This document shows, one piece after another, positions 34,700-42,001 of a DNA stretch of 64,000 bases (position 1 is the first letter of the stretch; each line of letters starts with the position of its first letter). The stretch comes from Sphaerimonospora cavernae (GTDB lineage Bacteria > Actinomycetota > Actinomycetes > Streptosporangiales > Streptosporangiaceae). Position numbers and translations under genes: made by a program. The notes under the pieces are model-generated. The model had not been told where the DNA came from. It did not search any database and was given only the letters and a program-made list of their open reading frames with translations. The DNA is taken from assembly GCF_042435035.1 (NCBI RefSeq), contig NZ_JBHMQT010000003.1, forward strand, positions 186,001-250,000, in the 5' to 3' direction.

Positions 34700-34845
34700 A
34701 GACAGAGGCAACGGTGTGCAGGAACCTGGTGTGATTCCAGGACGGTCCCGCCACTGTAACCGGTAAGCGCCTTTCAGAATGATCACGGCTGAGTAGCGGG
34801 AAGGTCGGAAGGCGCGTCGACCCGGGAGTCAGGAAACTGACCCGT
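34700..34845 (+). ncRNA. Cobalamin riboswitch before cbtBA
   Basis: Conserved elements are GGAACCTGGTGTGATTCCAG, GACGGTCCCGCCACTGTAACC, GGGAAGGTCGGAAGG and the closing GAGTCAGGAAACTGACCC ending near 34843. Downstream, TCCTC at 34848-34852 can pair with GAGGA at 34877-34881 in the cbtB ribosome site, across a small TCGGGG/CCCCGA hairpin. This points to translational control, which is an inference. B12 would shut off cobalt uptake. Confidence 0.93.
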
Positions 34846-34887
34846 TGTCCTCCATCGTCGGGGCGTGCGACCCCGAGAGGAGAAACC

Positions 34888-35100
34888 GTGGCCAATGTAG
34901 CCGTTCCTTCAGCCCAGCCTGTTTCGTTGCGCATCCCGATGCGTGAGATCGTTCCCTGGGCGGTGTTCACCGCGGTGCTCGGTCTCATCCTGATCTACTT
35001 CGTCGGGGCCGAGCAGGGGGCCGTCTCCATCATCAGCGGTGAAGCAGTGCACGAGTTCGTCCACGACGGGCGGCACCTGCTCGGGTTCCCCTGCCACTGA
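34888..35100 (+). CDS. cbtB: Cobalt transporter subunit CbtB
   Basis: 70 aa, GTG start with GAGAGGAG ribosome site. One transmembrane helix (IVPWAVFTAVLGLILIYFVG) followed by a short extracytoplasmic C-terminus that ends HDGRHLLGFPCH, the conserved His/Cys cluster thought to bind cobalt in CbtB. Forms a pair with CbtA and is under the B12 riboswitch just upstream. Confidence 0.93.
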   Translation: MANVAVPSAQPVSLRIPMREIVPWAVFTAVLGLILIYFVGAEQGAVSIISGEAVHEFVHDGRHLLGFPCH

Positions 35101-35116
35101 CGATCGAGAGCCACTG

Positions 35117-35860
35117 ATGATGCGATCGTTGTTGATCCGCGGCATGCTCGTCGGCCTGGCCGCCGCCGCACTGGCCTATGTCGTCGCGTGGTTCCTCGGT
35201 GAACCCCAGGTGGCCCTGGCCATTTCGTTCGAGGAGGCCAAGGCCGCGGCCGCCGGCGAGGCATCCGAGCCGGAACTCGTCTCCCGCACCGTTCAGGAGA
35301 CCTTCGGCCTGATCACTGCCCTCGCCGTATTCGGCGTGGCATTCGGCGGTCTGTTCTCGATCGCCTTCGCCCTCGCCCATGGCCGGATCGGTTCCCACCG
35401 ACCCTATGTGACCTCGGCCCTCGTGGCACTGGCCGGGTTCGTGACCGTGTACGTCGTCCCGTTCCTCAAGTACCCTCCCAGTCCACCGGCGGTGGGCGAC
35501 CCCGACACCATCGGTGCTCGCACGGGGCTCTACTTCACGCTGATCGTTTTGAGTCTGCTCGCGGCCGGCCTGGCCGGGTACGCCGGGCGGCGGCTGGTAG
35601 CCCGGCTGGGCGGATGGAACGCCGGTCTCACCGCAGTCGGAGTCTTCGTCGTCATCGTCATGGTCATCTACCTGGTGATGCCATCGATCGATGAGGTCCC
35701 CGCGGACTTCTCCGCCGACGTGCTGTGGCGGTTCCGGTTGGCGTCCCTGGCCATCCAGGCCACCACGTGGGCAACGCTGGGGTTGCTGTTCGGGCCCCTC
35801 GCCGAGCGGTTGTTCACCGGCACGGGTGCGGCCAGACGTCCGGCTCCCGCAGCCGTCTGA
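35117..35860 (+). CDS. cbtA: Cobalt transporter subunit CbtA
   Basis: 247 aa from ATG at 35117 (a second ATG follows at once); the longer open frame from 35039 overlaps cbtB and is not used. About six membrane helices, including LIRGMLVGLAAAALAYVVAW, FGVAFGGLFSIAFALA and a C-terminal LAIQATTWATLGLLFGPLAE. The conserved Pro-rich loop FLKYPPSPPAVGDP is characteristic of CbtA. Predicted cobalt importer for B12 synthesis, co-transcribed with cbtB. Confidence 0.92.
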   Translation: MMRSLLIRGMLVGLAAAALAYVVAWFLGEPQVALAISFEEAKAAAAGEASEPELVSRTVQETFGLITALAVFGVAFGGLFSIAFALAHGRIGSHRPYVTSALVALAGFVTVYVVPFLKYPPSPPAVGDPDTIGARTGLYFTLIVLSLLAAGLAGYAGRRLVARLGGWNAGLTAVGVFVVIVMVIYLVMPSIDEVPADFSADVLWRFRLASLAIQATTWATLGLLFGPLAERLFTGTGAARRPAPAAV

Positions 35861-35913
35861 CCATGCCGGCGTGATGAGGCCCCGGCTGGTTCGATGAGCC
35901 CGGTCCTGCCGTT

Positions 35914-35952
35914 CCGGGTCTGGCGCCCCCTGCGGGGTGGCGTCAGACCCGG
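35914..35952. terminator. Bidirectional hairpin terminator after cbtA
   Basis: CCGGGTCTG (35914-35922) pairs perfectly with CAGACCCGG (35944-35952), with a further inner GCCCC/GGGGT stem. It separates convergent cbtA and the histidine phosphatase gene. No U-tract. Confidence 0.7.
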
Positions 35953-35981
35953 ACGGGTGCCGCGGTCGAGCCCCTACCGGT

Positions 35982-36560
35982 TCAGGCGTCGACGCCCAGG
36001 AGGTGCCCCGTCTCGGTCAGCCGCCAGCGCCCACCGTGCCGGGAGAGCCGGGTGTGCGAGAGGGGGCGGGCGTCGATCCGCCAGAACACGGACGGCGGCG
36101 CGCCGAGCGCATGAAGGACCGCGGCCCGTACGACGGCCTGGTGTGTGACCACCACGATGCGAGAGCGTCCTTCCGCACCTGACTCGAGCCACTCGGCCAC
36201 CCGGTCGATGAGTTGACAGATCGACTCGCCGCCGTGCGGCGCGGCCCGGGAGTCGGTCAACCAACTGAGTAGCTCCGCCGGTTGCTCGGCCTCGATCTCT
36301 TCGAGTCGTCGGCCGCGCCAATCCCCCACGTCGAGGTCTCGCAGCTCCGGTTCCGGGACAACCTCGAGGCCGAGGGCCGTCGCCGTTTGCATGCAGCTTC
36401 TCTCGGGGCCCGCACAGCCGCCATCGATGGCCGGCAGCGCCCGGGATGCGGCGATCGCGGCTTCGCGTCCCCGCGTGGTCAGGGAATCGTCATCGGGAAA
36501 CCGGGCCGTGAGCATGGCGGCGGTCTCCGCGTGCGTGATGAGAATGACTCTGGCGGTCAC
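35982..36560 (-). CDS. Histidine phosphatase family protein with altered RHG motif
   Basis: 192 aa. The phosphoglycerate-mutase-like fold is recognisable from the N-terminal LITHAET, DLDVGDWRGRRLEEI, GGESICQLIDR and VVTHQAVVRAAV. The usual RHGET is THAET here: the nucleophilic His is kept but the neighbouring phosphate-binding Arg is lost. A second His remains in VTHQ. Its position next to cobalt transporter genes suggests an alpha-ribazole phosphatase (CobC)-like role, which is only an inference, and reduced activity is possible. Confidence 0.75.
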   Translation of the reverse strand: MTARVILITHAETAAMLTARFPDDDSLTTRGREAAIAASRALPAIDGGCAGPERSCMQTATALGLEVVPEPELRDLDVGDWRGRRLEEIEAEQPAELLSWLTDSRAAPHGGESICQLIDRVAEWLESGAEGRSRIVVVTHQAVVRAAVLHALGAPPSVFWRIDARPLSHTRLSRHGGRWRLTETGHLLGVDA

Positions 36561-36738
36561 GAAAGCAGAACCTCCCTTCCGTCAAGTCCGATCATGGCGG
36601 AGGAAGCGATGACCGGCCAGCCGTGCGATCAGCGACGCGGGCAGAGTAGCCGGTCGTCTCGGGCGCGCCACCGGTGAGGGTCACGTGTCCGTCATCGAAC
36701 GGTTCGGGGTAGGGGGCGAGGAAGGAAGGGAGGACGAC

Positions 36739-37062
36739 ATGGGAAAAACGCATGGAGGCAGCCGACTCGGGAGCGGCGCCAGGCCGCGGGACGTTCACCA
36801 GGACCGCGGGTCTGCCCGTGACAGGTTCTGGTCGGTGTTCTCACCCACGAGCGAACCGCCGCGCAGCGCGCTCAATCTGCGGATCGCACTGGCGGCCTTC
36901 GGGTTGGTCGTGTGCGTACTCTTCGCGGCACTGGCGGTAGCGGCCGGACTGACCGTACTCGCGATCGGCCTGGCCGGACTCGCGCTCATCGCTGTCGTCG
37001 ACCTGGTGGTGGTGATCCGCCGCCGCGCCCGGCGAGGCGACGGGCATTCCCTCTTCGAATGA
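36739..37062 (+). CDS. DUF6343-type small membrane protein
   Basis: 107 aa from ATG at 36739, preceded by a strong GGAAGGGAGG ribosome site; an upstream GTG at 36685 is less likely. A basic, Gly/Ser-rich N-terminus of about 45 residues leads into SALNLRIALAAFGLVVC, two adjoining hydrophobic helices and a basic tail VVVIRRRARRGDG. The pattern matches DUF6343 proteins of actinomycetes, whose function is unknown. Confidence 0.7.
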   Translation: MGKTHGGSRLGSGARPRDVHQDRGSARDRFWSVFSPTSEPPRSALNLRIALAAFGLVVCVLFAALAVAAGLTVLAIGLAGLALIAVVDLVVVIRRRARRGDGHSLFE

Positions 37063-37170
37063 CCACCGCCTCCGGGGTCGGGAGGCCAAGGCCGATGCGA
37101 AGCAGGCCTCCTACCGCTGACCGCGACGCCCCGCCTTCAGGCCGGCGGCGTTCCGCCGCCGACCTGGGCA

Positions 37171-37581
37171 TCACCCCATGGAACCCCGGCTACCGGAGGT
37201 GACGAGCGGCCTGAGGTCCTCCGGGAGACTGTCGCGCACCTTGTCCATCAGGGCTCCCTGCGTCGCCTCGCCCGTGACCTCGAGCACCACGCGTGCCAGG
37301 TAGACCGCCTGAGGCTCCTCGACACCCGCTCGGTCGGCCACTCGGTGGATGAACTCGTCCCGTCCGAAGGGCTCTCCCGTGCCGAGGCCTCCCTCGATCT
37401 CCGTACGCCGCAGATGCTCGCCGATCTCGGTGGGCAGTTGCGCGGCGAGGTTGCCCGCGAGCCCTTCGGGCACACGCTCGCCGAGCGTCTCCAAGGTGGC
37501 CCGGCTGGCCCGCTCGGCCTGACCCCGGCCGGCCAGCTTGGCCCGTGACTGAACCTGTCCGATGAACTCGTCGTGTCGCAT
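37171..37581 (-). CDS. DUF2267 domain protein
   Basis: 136 aa covering a DUF2267 domain: MRHDEFIGQVQSRA at the N-terminus, ATLETLGERVPEGLAGNLAAQ, and a second half-repeat with RDEFIHRVADRAGV. Helical, soluble, function unknown. Such proteins often occur with CBS-pair and stress proteins in actinomycetes, as they do here with the next gene upstream. Confidence 0.88.
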   Translation of the reverse strand: MRHDEFIGQVQSRAKLAGRGQAERASRATLETLGERVPEGLAGNLAAQLPTEIGEHLRRTEIEGGLGTGEPFGRDEFIHRVADRAGVEEPQAVYLARVVLEVTGEATQGALMDKVRDSLPEDLRPLVTSGSRGSMG

Positions 37582-37656
37582 CGTCTCCTCCTTTTCGCTG
37601 CGCCTTCCACGGCTGCCGGAGCGAACACCGGCGGGTGGCCATGCCTGGAGGGGGAC

Positions 37657-38079
37657 TCAGGTATTGGGCCGGGCGGCGCTGATGTCCGACAGCGCCGAAG
37701 ACGGATCTCGCTCCAGTGCGACATCGCCGAGTGAGATGACGCCCACAGGCCGTCCCTCCTCGACGACGGGGACCCGGCGGATGGCCTTGTCACGCATGAG
37801 CCCCAATGCCTGGGTGGTGTCCTGGTCGGGTGTCACCGTGGCCAGGCCGGAACTGCTGCAGACCGCCGCCACCGATGTCGCGGTCAGGTCGCGGGAGTCG
37901 GCGACGGCGCGCACCACGATGTCCCGATCGGTGATCACGCCGCAGAGTCTGTCGTCTTCGGTCACCAGCACGTCACCGATGTTGTGCTCGCGCATGAGCC
38001 TCGCCGCTTGCACGATGCTGGCATCTCTGGGAACGGTGACCGGCGCAGGGGTCATCACTTCGCGTACCTTTTGTGCCAT
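37657..38079 (-). CDS. CBS-pair domain protein
   Basis: 140 aa from ATG at 38079, supported by an AGGAGA ribosome site; the frame is open to 38400 but the upstream part overlaps the divergent SHOCT gene. Two CBS motifs: VREVMTPAPVTVPRDASI ending in GVITDRDIVVRAVA, and LATVTPDQDTTQALGLM ending in GVISLGDVALE. Stand-alone CBS pairs bind adenosine nucleotides and often act in stress signalling; the partner is unknown. Confidence 0.9.
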   Translation of the reverse strand: MAQKVREVMTPAPVTVPRDASIVQAARLMREHNIGDVLVTEDDRLCGVITDRDIVVRAVADSRDLTATSVAAVCSSSGLATVTPDQDTTQALGLMRDKAIRRVPVVEEGRPVGVISLGDVALERDPSSALSDISAARPNT

Positions 38080-38199
38080 TTTCTTATCTCCTGCCCCGTT
38101 GCCGCTTACCCACCTACAAGCGGCCCTAACGCTGCCCACCGGTTGTTTCGTGCCTGGGCGAGAAACTTCGACGGAGCCGTCATGACTTAGGCTGGCGGC

Positions 38200-38469
38200 A
38201 TGGCGGAGATCTTCGTCTCGGACGGATCTTGGACGTTCGACGGTGAGCACCTGCGGATCGTGCCGGGCAGCGGGAAGGACGTCCACGAGCTGCGTAAGGT
38301 TCTGGGAGAGCTGATGGTGCCGCTCGAGGCGATCGCCGCCGACGATCATGACGATCACGACGTTCTCATCCGGCGCCTGTCCGACCTCGGCGAGCTGCAC
38401 CGATCAGGCGTGCTCACCGACGAGGAGTTCAGTACGGCCAAGCAGGCGCTGCTCCGCCGCCTCCAGTAG
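38200..38469 (+). CDS. SHOCT-domain small protein
   Basis: 89 aa. The C-terminal LIRRLSDLGELHRSGVLTDEEFSTAKQALLRRL is a classical SHOCT motif (short C-terminal domain, oligomerising). The N-terminal VSDGSWTFDGEHLRI segment resembles the start of DUF4429-type proteins. Function unknown; the short gene is divergent from the CBS gene. Confidence 0.82.
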   Translation: MAEIFVSDGSWTFDGEHLRIVPGSGKDVHELRKVLGELMVPLEAIAADDHDDHDVLIRRLSDLGELHRSGVLTDEEFSTAKQALLRRLQ

Positions 38470-38544
38470 GCGGCCCCCACAGATCCTCGGGGCCGATATC
38501 AGGAAGTCCTGGCGCCCGGTCTGCGTTATCGTCATAGTCTGCAC

Positions 38545-38820
38545 GGCGTCGATGGGGACGAGTACCTCCGCATCCACTCGCTCGAGCGACCCGGGGACGG
38601 TGTGAGCCCGGGGCGGGTCGCGGTGGGAACATCACCCCGGAGCCGCCGGAAGAAAGGCCGCTGACACGGCGGCCGAGTAGAACCGGCAGCAGGACCGAAA
38701 CGAGAGGACGTCCGGAAACTTCAGGAGTGCCGGAAACTTCAGGGGTGTCAGGGCGTCAAGAAGGGTGGTACCGCGGAGCCGCTGACGGCTTCGTCCCTTC
38801 GCGCCATGTCATCACCACGC
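38545..38820 (+). promoter_or_regulatory. T-box leader of ileS
   Basis: The T-box sequence AAGGGTGGTACCGCGG is at 38761-38776, with TGGT at 38766-38769 to pair with the ACCA end of uncharged tRNA-Ile and the complementary CGTCCCTTC downstream. A Stem I region with AGTA (GACGAGTACC) precedes it; the specifier is probably ATC (Ile) at 38631-38633 in GGGAACATCACC. No terminator lies before ileS, so control is probably by sequestration of the ribosome site, as known for actinobacterial ileS T-boxes. An 18-nt tandem duplication lies just before the T-box. Confidence 0.9.
38712..38747 (+). repeat. 18-nt tandem duplication in the T-box leader
   Basis: Two copies of an 18-mer beginning CCGGAAACTTCAGG (38712-38729 and 38730-38747), differing at one base, sit between Stem III/II and the antiterminator region. 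It lengthens the linker of the riboswitch and may alter its timing. Confidence 0.85.
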
Positions 38821-38839
38821 GTGGAGGTTCCGCCCGACG

Positions 38840-41800
38840 ATGTCTTCCCACTCTTCCCCTCGTTTCCGCTCGCTGCCCGCGCAGGTGGACCTGCCGGCCC
38901 TGGAACGCGAGGTGCTCGACCGCTGGCGGGACGGGAAGGTGTTCGAGCGCTCGCTGGAGCAGAACGCCGACGGCCCGTCCTGGGTGTTCTACGAGGGCCC
39001 GCCCACCGCCAACGGCATGCCGGGCGTCCACCACATCGAGGCCCGCGTCTTCAAGGACGTCTTCCCCCGCTACAAGTCGATGCGCGGCTACCACGTCCCC
39101 CGCAAGGCGGGGTGGGACTGCCACGGCCTGCCGGTCGAGGTCGCCGTCGAAAAGGAACTGGGCCTGTCCGGCAAGCCCGAGATCGAGGCGTACGGCATCG
39201 CCGAGTTCAACGCGAAGTGCCGCGAGTCGGTGCTGCGGCACGTGGACGCGTTCGAGGAGATGACCGAGCGGATGGGCTACTGGGTCGACATGTCCCAGGC
39301 CTACCGCACCATGGACCCCCGGTACGTGGAGGCCGTCTGGTGGTCGCTCAAGGTCATCTGGGACAAGGGGCTGCTGTTCCGCGACCACCGGATCACGCCC
39401 TACTGCCCGCGCTGCGGCACCGGACTGTCCGACCACGAGCTGGGCCAGCCGGGCGGGTACGAGACCGTGTCCAGTCCCTCGGTGTTCGTCCGCATGCCGG
39501 CCACGTCCGGCCCGCTGGCCGAGCTGGGCGCGTCGCTGCTGATCTGGACCACCACCCCCTGGACCCTGGTGTCCAACACCGCCGTCGCCGTACACCCCGA
39601 CGTCGCCTACGTCGCGGCCAGGCACGGCGACGAGGTGCTGGTGGTGGCCGAGCCGCTGCTCACGCGGGTCCTCGGCGAGGACGCCGAGGTGCTGGCGACC
39701 TTCTCCGGCGCCGAACTGGAGCACACGACCTACTCCCGGCCGTTCGACCTGGTCGACATCGAGGACGCCCACTACGTCGTGCTCGGCACGTACGTCACCG
39801 TCGAGGACGGCACCGGACTGGTCCACCAGGCGCCGGCGTTCGGCGCCGACGACATGGCCGTCTGCAAGCGGTACGGCATGCCGGTGGTCAACCCGATCGG
39901 CCCGGACGGGCGCTTCCTGCCGGAGGTGCCGATGGTCGGCGGCGTCTTCTTCAAGGACGCCGACGAGCAACTGACGGCCGACCTGCGCGAGCGCGGCCTG
40001 CTCTTCCGCGGCGGCCACTTCGAGCACAGCTACCCGCACTGCTGGCGCTGCCACACGCCGCTGCTCTACTACGCGCTCCCGTCCTGGTACATCAGGACGA
40101 CCGTGATCAAGGAGAAGCTGCTCGCCGAGAACGAGCGGACGAACTGGTTCCCGGACACGATCAAGCACGGCCGGTACGGCGAATGGCTCCGCAACAACGT
40201 CGACTGGGCGCTGTCGCGGTCCCGCTACTGGGGCACCCCGCTGCCGCTGTGGACCTGCCCGGACGACCACGTCACCTGCGTGGGCTCGCTCAAGGAGCTC
40301 GGCGAGCTCGCCGGGCGCGACCTGACCGCGCTCGACCCGCACCGGCCGTACGTCGACGACGTGACGTTCCCCTGCCCCACCTGTCAGGGTGAGGCTCGGC
40401 GGGTGCCCGACGTCATCGACGTGTGGTACGACTCGGGGGCCATGCCGTTCGCCCAGTGGGGCGCGCCGCACGTCAACGCCGACGTGTTCGAGAAGTCCTA
40501 TCCGGGCCAGTTCATCTGCGAGGCGATCGACCAGACCCGCGGCTGGTTCTACTCGATGATGACGGTCGGCACGCTGGTCTTCGACCGGTCGTCGTACGAG
40601 AACGTGCTGTGCCTCGGTCTGATCCTCGCCGAGGACGGCCGCAAGATGAGCAAGCACCTCGGCAACGTACTGCAGCCGATGCCGCTCATGGACCAGCACG
40701 GCGCCGACTCCCTCCGCTGGTACATGGCGACCTCCGGCTCCCCCTGGGCGCCCCGCAGGATCGGCCACGCCGCACTCGAGGAGATCGTCCGAAAGGTCCT
40801 GCTCACCTACTGGAACACGACCTCGTTCTTCACGCTGTACGCCAACGCGGAGTCGTGGTCGCCGGAGCGGCTCGCCGAGGCCCCGCCGTACGGCGAACGC
40901 CCGCTGATCGACCGGTGGGCACTGGCCGAGCTGCACCGGACCGTGGCCGAGGTCACCGCGTCGATGGACGAGTTCGCCACCGCCCGGGCCGGGCGACGGC
41001 TGACCGAGTTCCTGGACGACCTGTCCAACTGGTACGTCCGGCGGTCCCGCCGCAGGTTCTGGTCCGGAGAGGCGGCGGCGTTCGCGACGCTGCAGGAGTG
41101 CCTGGAGACCGTCACCCGGCTGATGGCGCCGCTCGTGCCGTTCATCACCGACTACGTGTGGGACGTGCTGCGCACCCCGGAGGCCCCGCAGTCGGTCCAT
41201 CTGGCGACCTGGCCTGAGGTGAACACCGCTCTACTCGACCCCGAGCTGTCCGAGCGGATGGCCCTCGTGCGCAGGATCGTCGAACTGGGCCGGTCGGCCC
41301 GCGCCTCGTCTTCCGTGAAGACAAGGCAGCCGCTCGGCCGGGCGTTGATCGGCGCCCAGGGCTGGGCGGGGCTTCCCGACGATCTGCGTCGGCTGATCGC
41401 GGACGAACTGAACGTCCAGCGGCTGGAAGACCTGTCCACGTTCTCCGCCGACCTGGTGACGTTCACGGTGAAGCCGAACTTCCGCACCCTCGGCAAGCGG
41501 TTCGGTTCGCGCACCAAGCAGGTGGCCGCCGCGGTGACCGCCGCCGACCCCACGGCCCTGGCCAAGACGATCCGGTCGGGTACGGCAATGGTGGTGGAGA
41601 TCGAGGATCTCGGCGCGGTCGAGCTCGGCCCGGACGACGTGATCATCACTGAGCAGCCCAGGACGGGCTGGGCGGTGGAGACCGGGGCGGTGGACACCGG
41701 CACGGGCGAGACCGTGGCGCTGGACCTGACGATCACCGAGGAGCTGCGCAGGGCCGGGGTGGTCCGCGAGGTGATCCGGCTGGTTCAGGAGGCCCGCAAG

Positions 41801-42001
41801 TCGACGGGGCTGTCGATCACGGATCGGATCGAGCTGTGGTGGTCGGCCGACGGCGAGGTGGCGGAGGCGCTGCGCGACGGCGGACAGGTCGTCGCGGACG
41901 AGGTCCTCGCAGTGAGCTTCACCGAGGGTTCGCCGGGCGAGGCGCTCCCCCGGCACGAGGAGCCCGACCTCGGCCTCGCCTTCCAGCTCAGGAAGGCGTA
42001 G
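38840..42001 (+). CDS. ileS: Isoleucyl-tRNA synthetase, type 2, with GVHH signature
   Basis: 1053 aa, ATG with GGAGG 13 bp upstream. Charges tRNA-Ile. The length and lack of a C-terminal zinc knuckle fit type 2 (eukaryote-like) IleRS. The N-terminal class I motif after PPTANGMP reads GVHH (residues 62-65) where HIGH is expected, so the first and third positions are swapped. KMSKH in EDGRKMSKHLGN is the second signature. The CP1 editing domain includes LIWTTTPWTLVSNTAVAV. The C-terminal anticodon-binding part contains WYVRRSRRRFW. Controlled by the T-box leader just upstream. The 3' end overlaps a convergent gene by 14 bp. Confidence 0.96.
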   Translation: MSSHSSPRFRSLPAQVDLPALEREVLDRWRDGKVFERSLEQNADGPSWVFYEGPPTANGMPGVHHIEARVFKDVFPRYKSMRGYHVPRKAGWDCHGLPVEVAVEKELGLSGKPEIEAYGIAEFNAKCRESVLRHVDAFEEMTERMGYWVDMSQAYRTMDPRYVEAVWWSLKVIWDKGLLFRDHRITPYCPRCGTGLSDHELGQPGGYETVSSPSVFVRMPATSGPLAELGASLLIWTTTPWTLVSNTAVAVHPDVAYVAARHGDEVLVVAEPLLTRVLGEDAEVLATFSGAELEHTTYSRPFDLVDIEDAHYVVLGTYVTVEDGTGLVHQAPAFGADDMAVCKRYGMPVVNPIGPDGRFLPEVPMVGGVFFKDADEQLTADLRERGLLFRGGHFEHSYPHCWRCHTPLLYYALPSWYIRTTVIKEKLLAENERTNWFPDTIKHGRYGEWLRNNVDWALSRSRYWGTPLPLWTCPDDHVTCVGSLKELGELAGRDLTALDPHRPYVDDVTFPCPTCQGEARRVPDVIDVWYDSGAMPFAQWGAPHVNADVFEKSYPGQFICEAIDQTRGWFYSMMTVGTLVFDRSSYENVLCLGLILAEDGRKMSKHLGNVLQPMPLMDQHGADSLRWYMATSGSPWAPRRIGHAALEEIVRKVLLTYWNTTSFFTLYANAESWSPERLAEAPPYGERPLIDRWALAELHRTVAEVTASMDEFATARAGRRLTEFLDDLSNWYVRRSRRRFWSGEAAAFATLQECLETVTRLMAPLVPFITDYVWDVLRTPEAPQSVHLATWPEVNTALLDPELSERMALVRRIVELGRSARASSSVKTRQPLGRALIGAQGWAGLPDDLRRLIADELNVQRLEDLSTFSADLVTFTVKPNFRTLGKRFGSRTKQVAAAVTAADPTALAKTIRSGTAMVVEIEDLGAVELGPDDVIITEQPRTGWAVETGAVDTGTGETVALDLTITEELRRAGVVREVIRLVQEARKSTGLSITDRIELWWSADGEVAEALRDGGQVVADEVLAVSFTEGSPGEALPRHEEPDLGLAFQLRKA

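Noticed and set aside
38756..41200. An 814-aa open frame on the minus strand
   Set aside because: It is antisense to ileS, composed of Arg/Gly/Val/His-rich residues typical of GC-driven shadow frames, with no family similarity.
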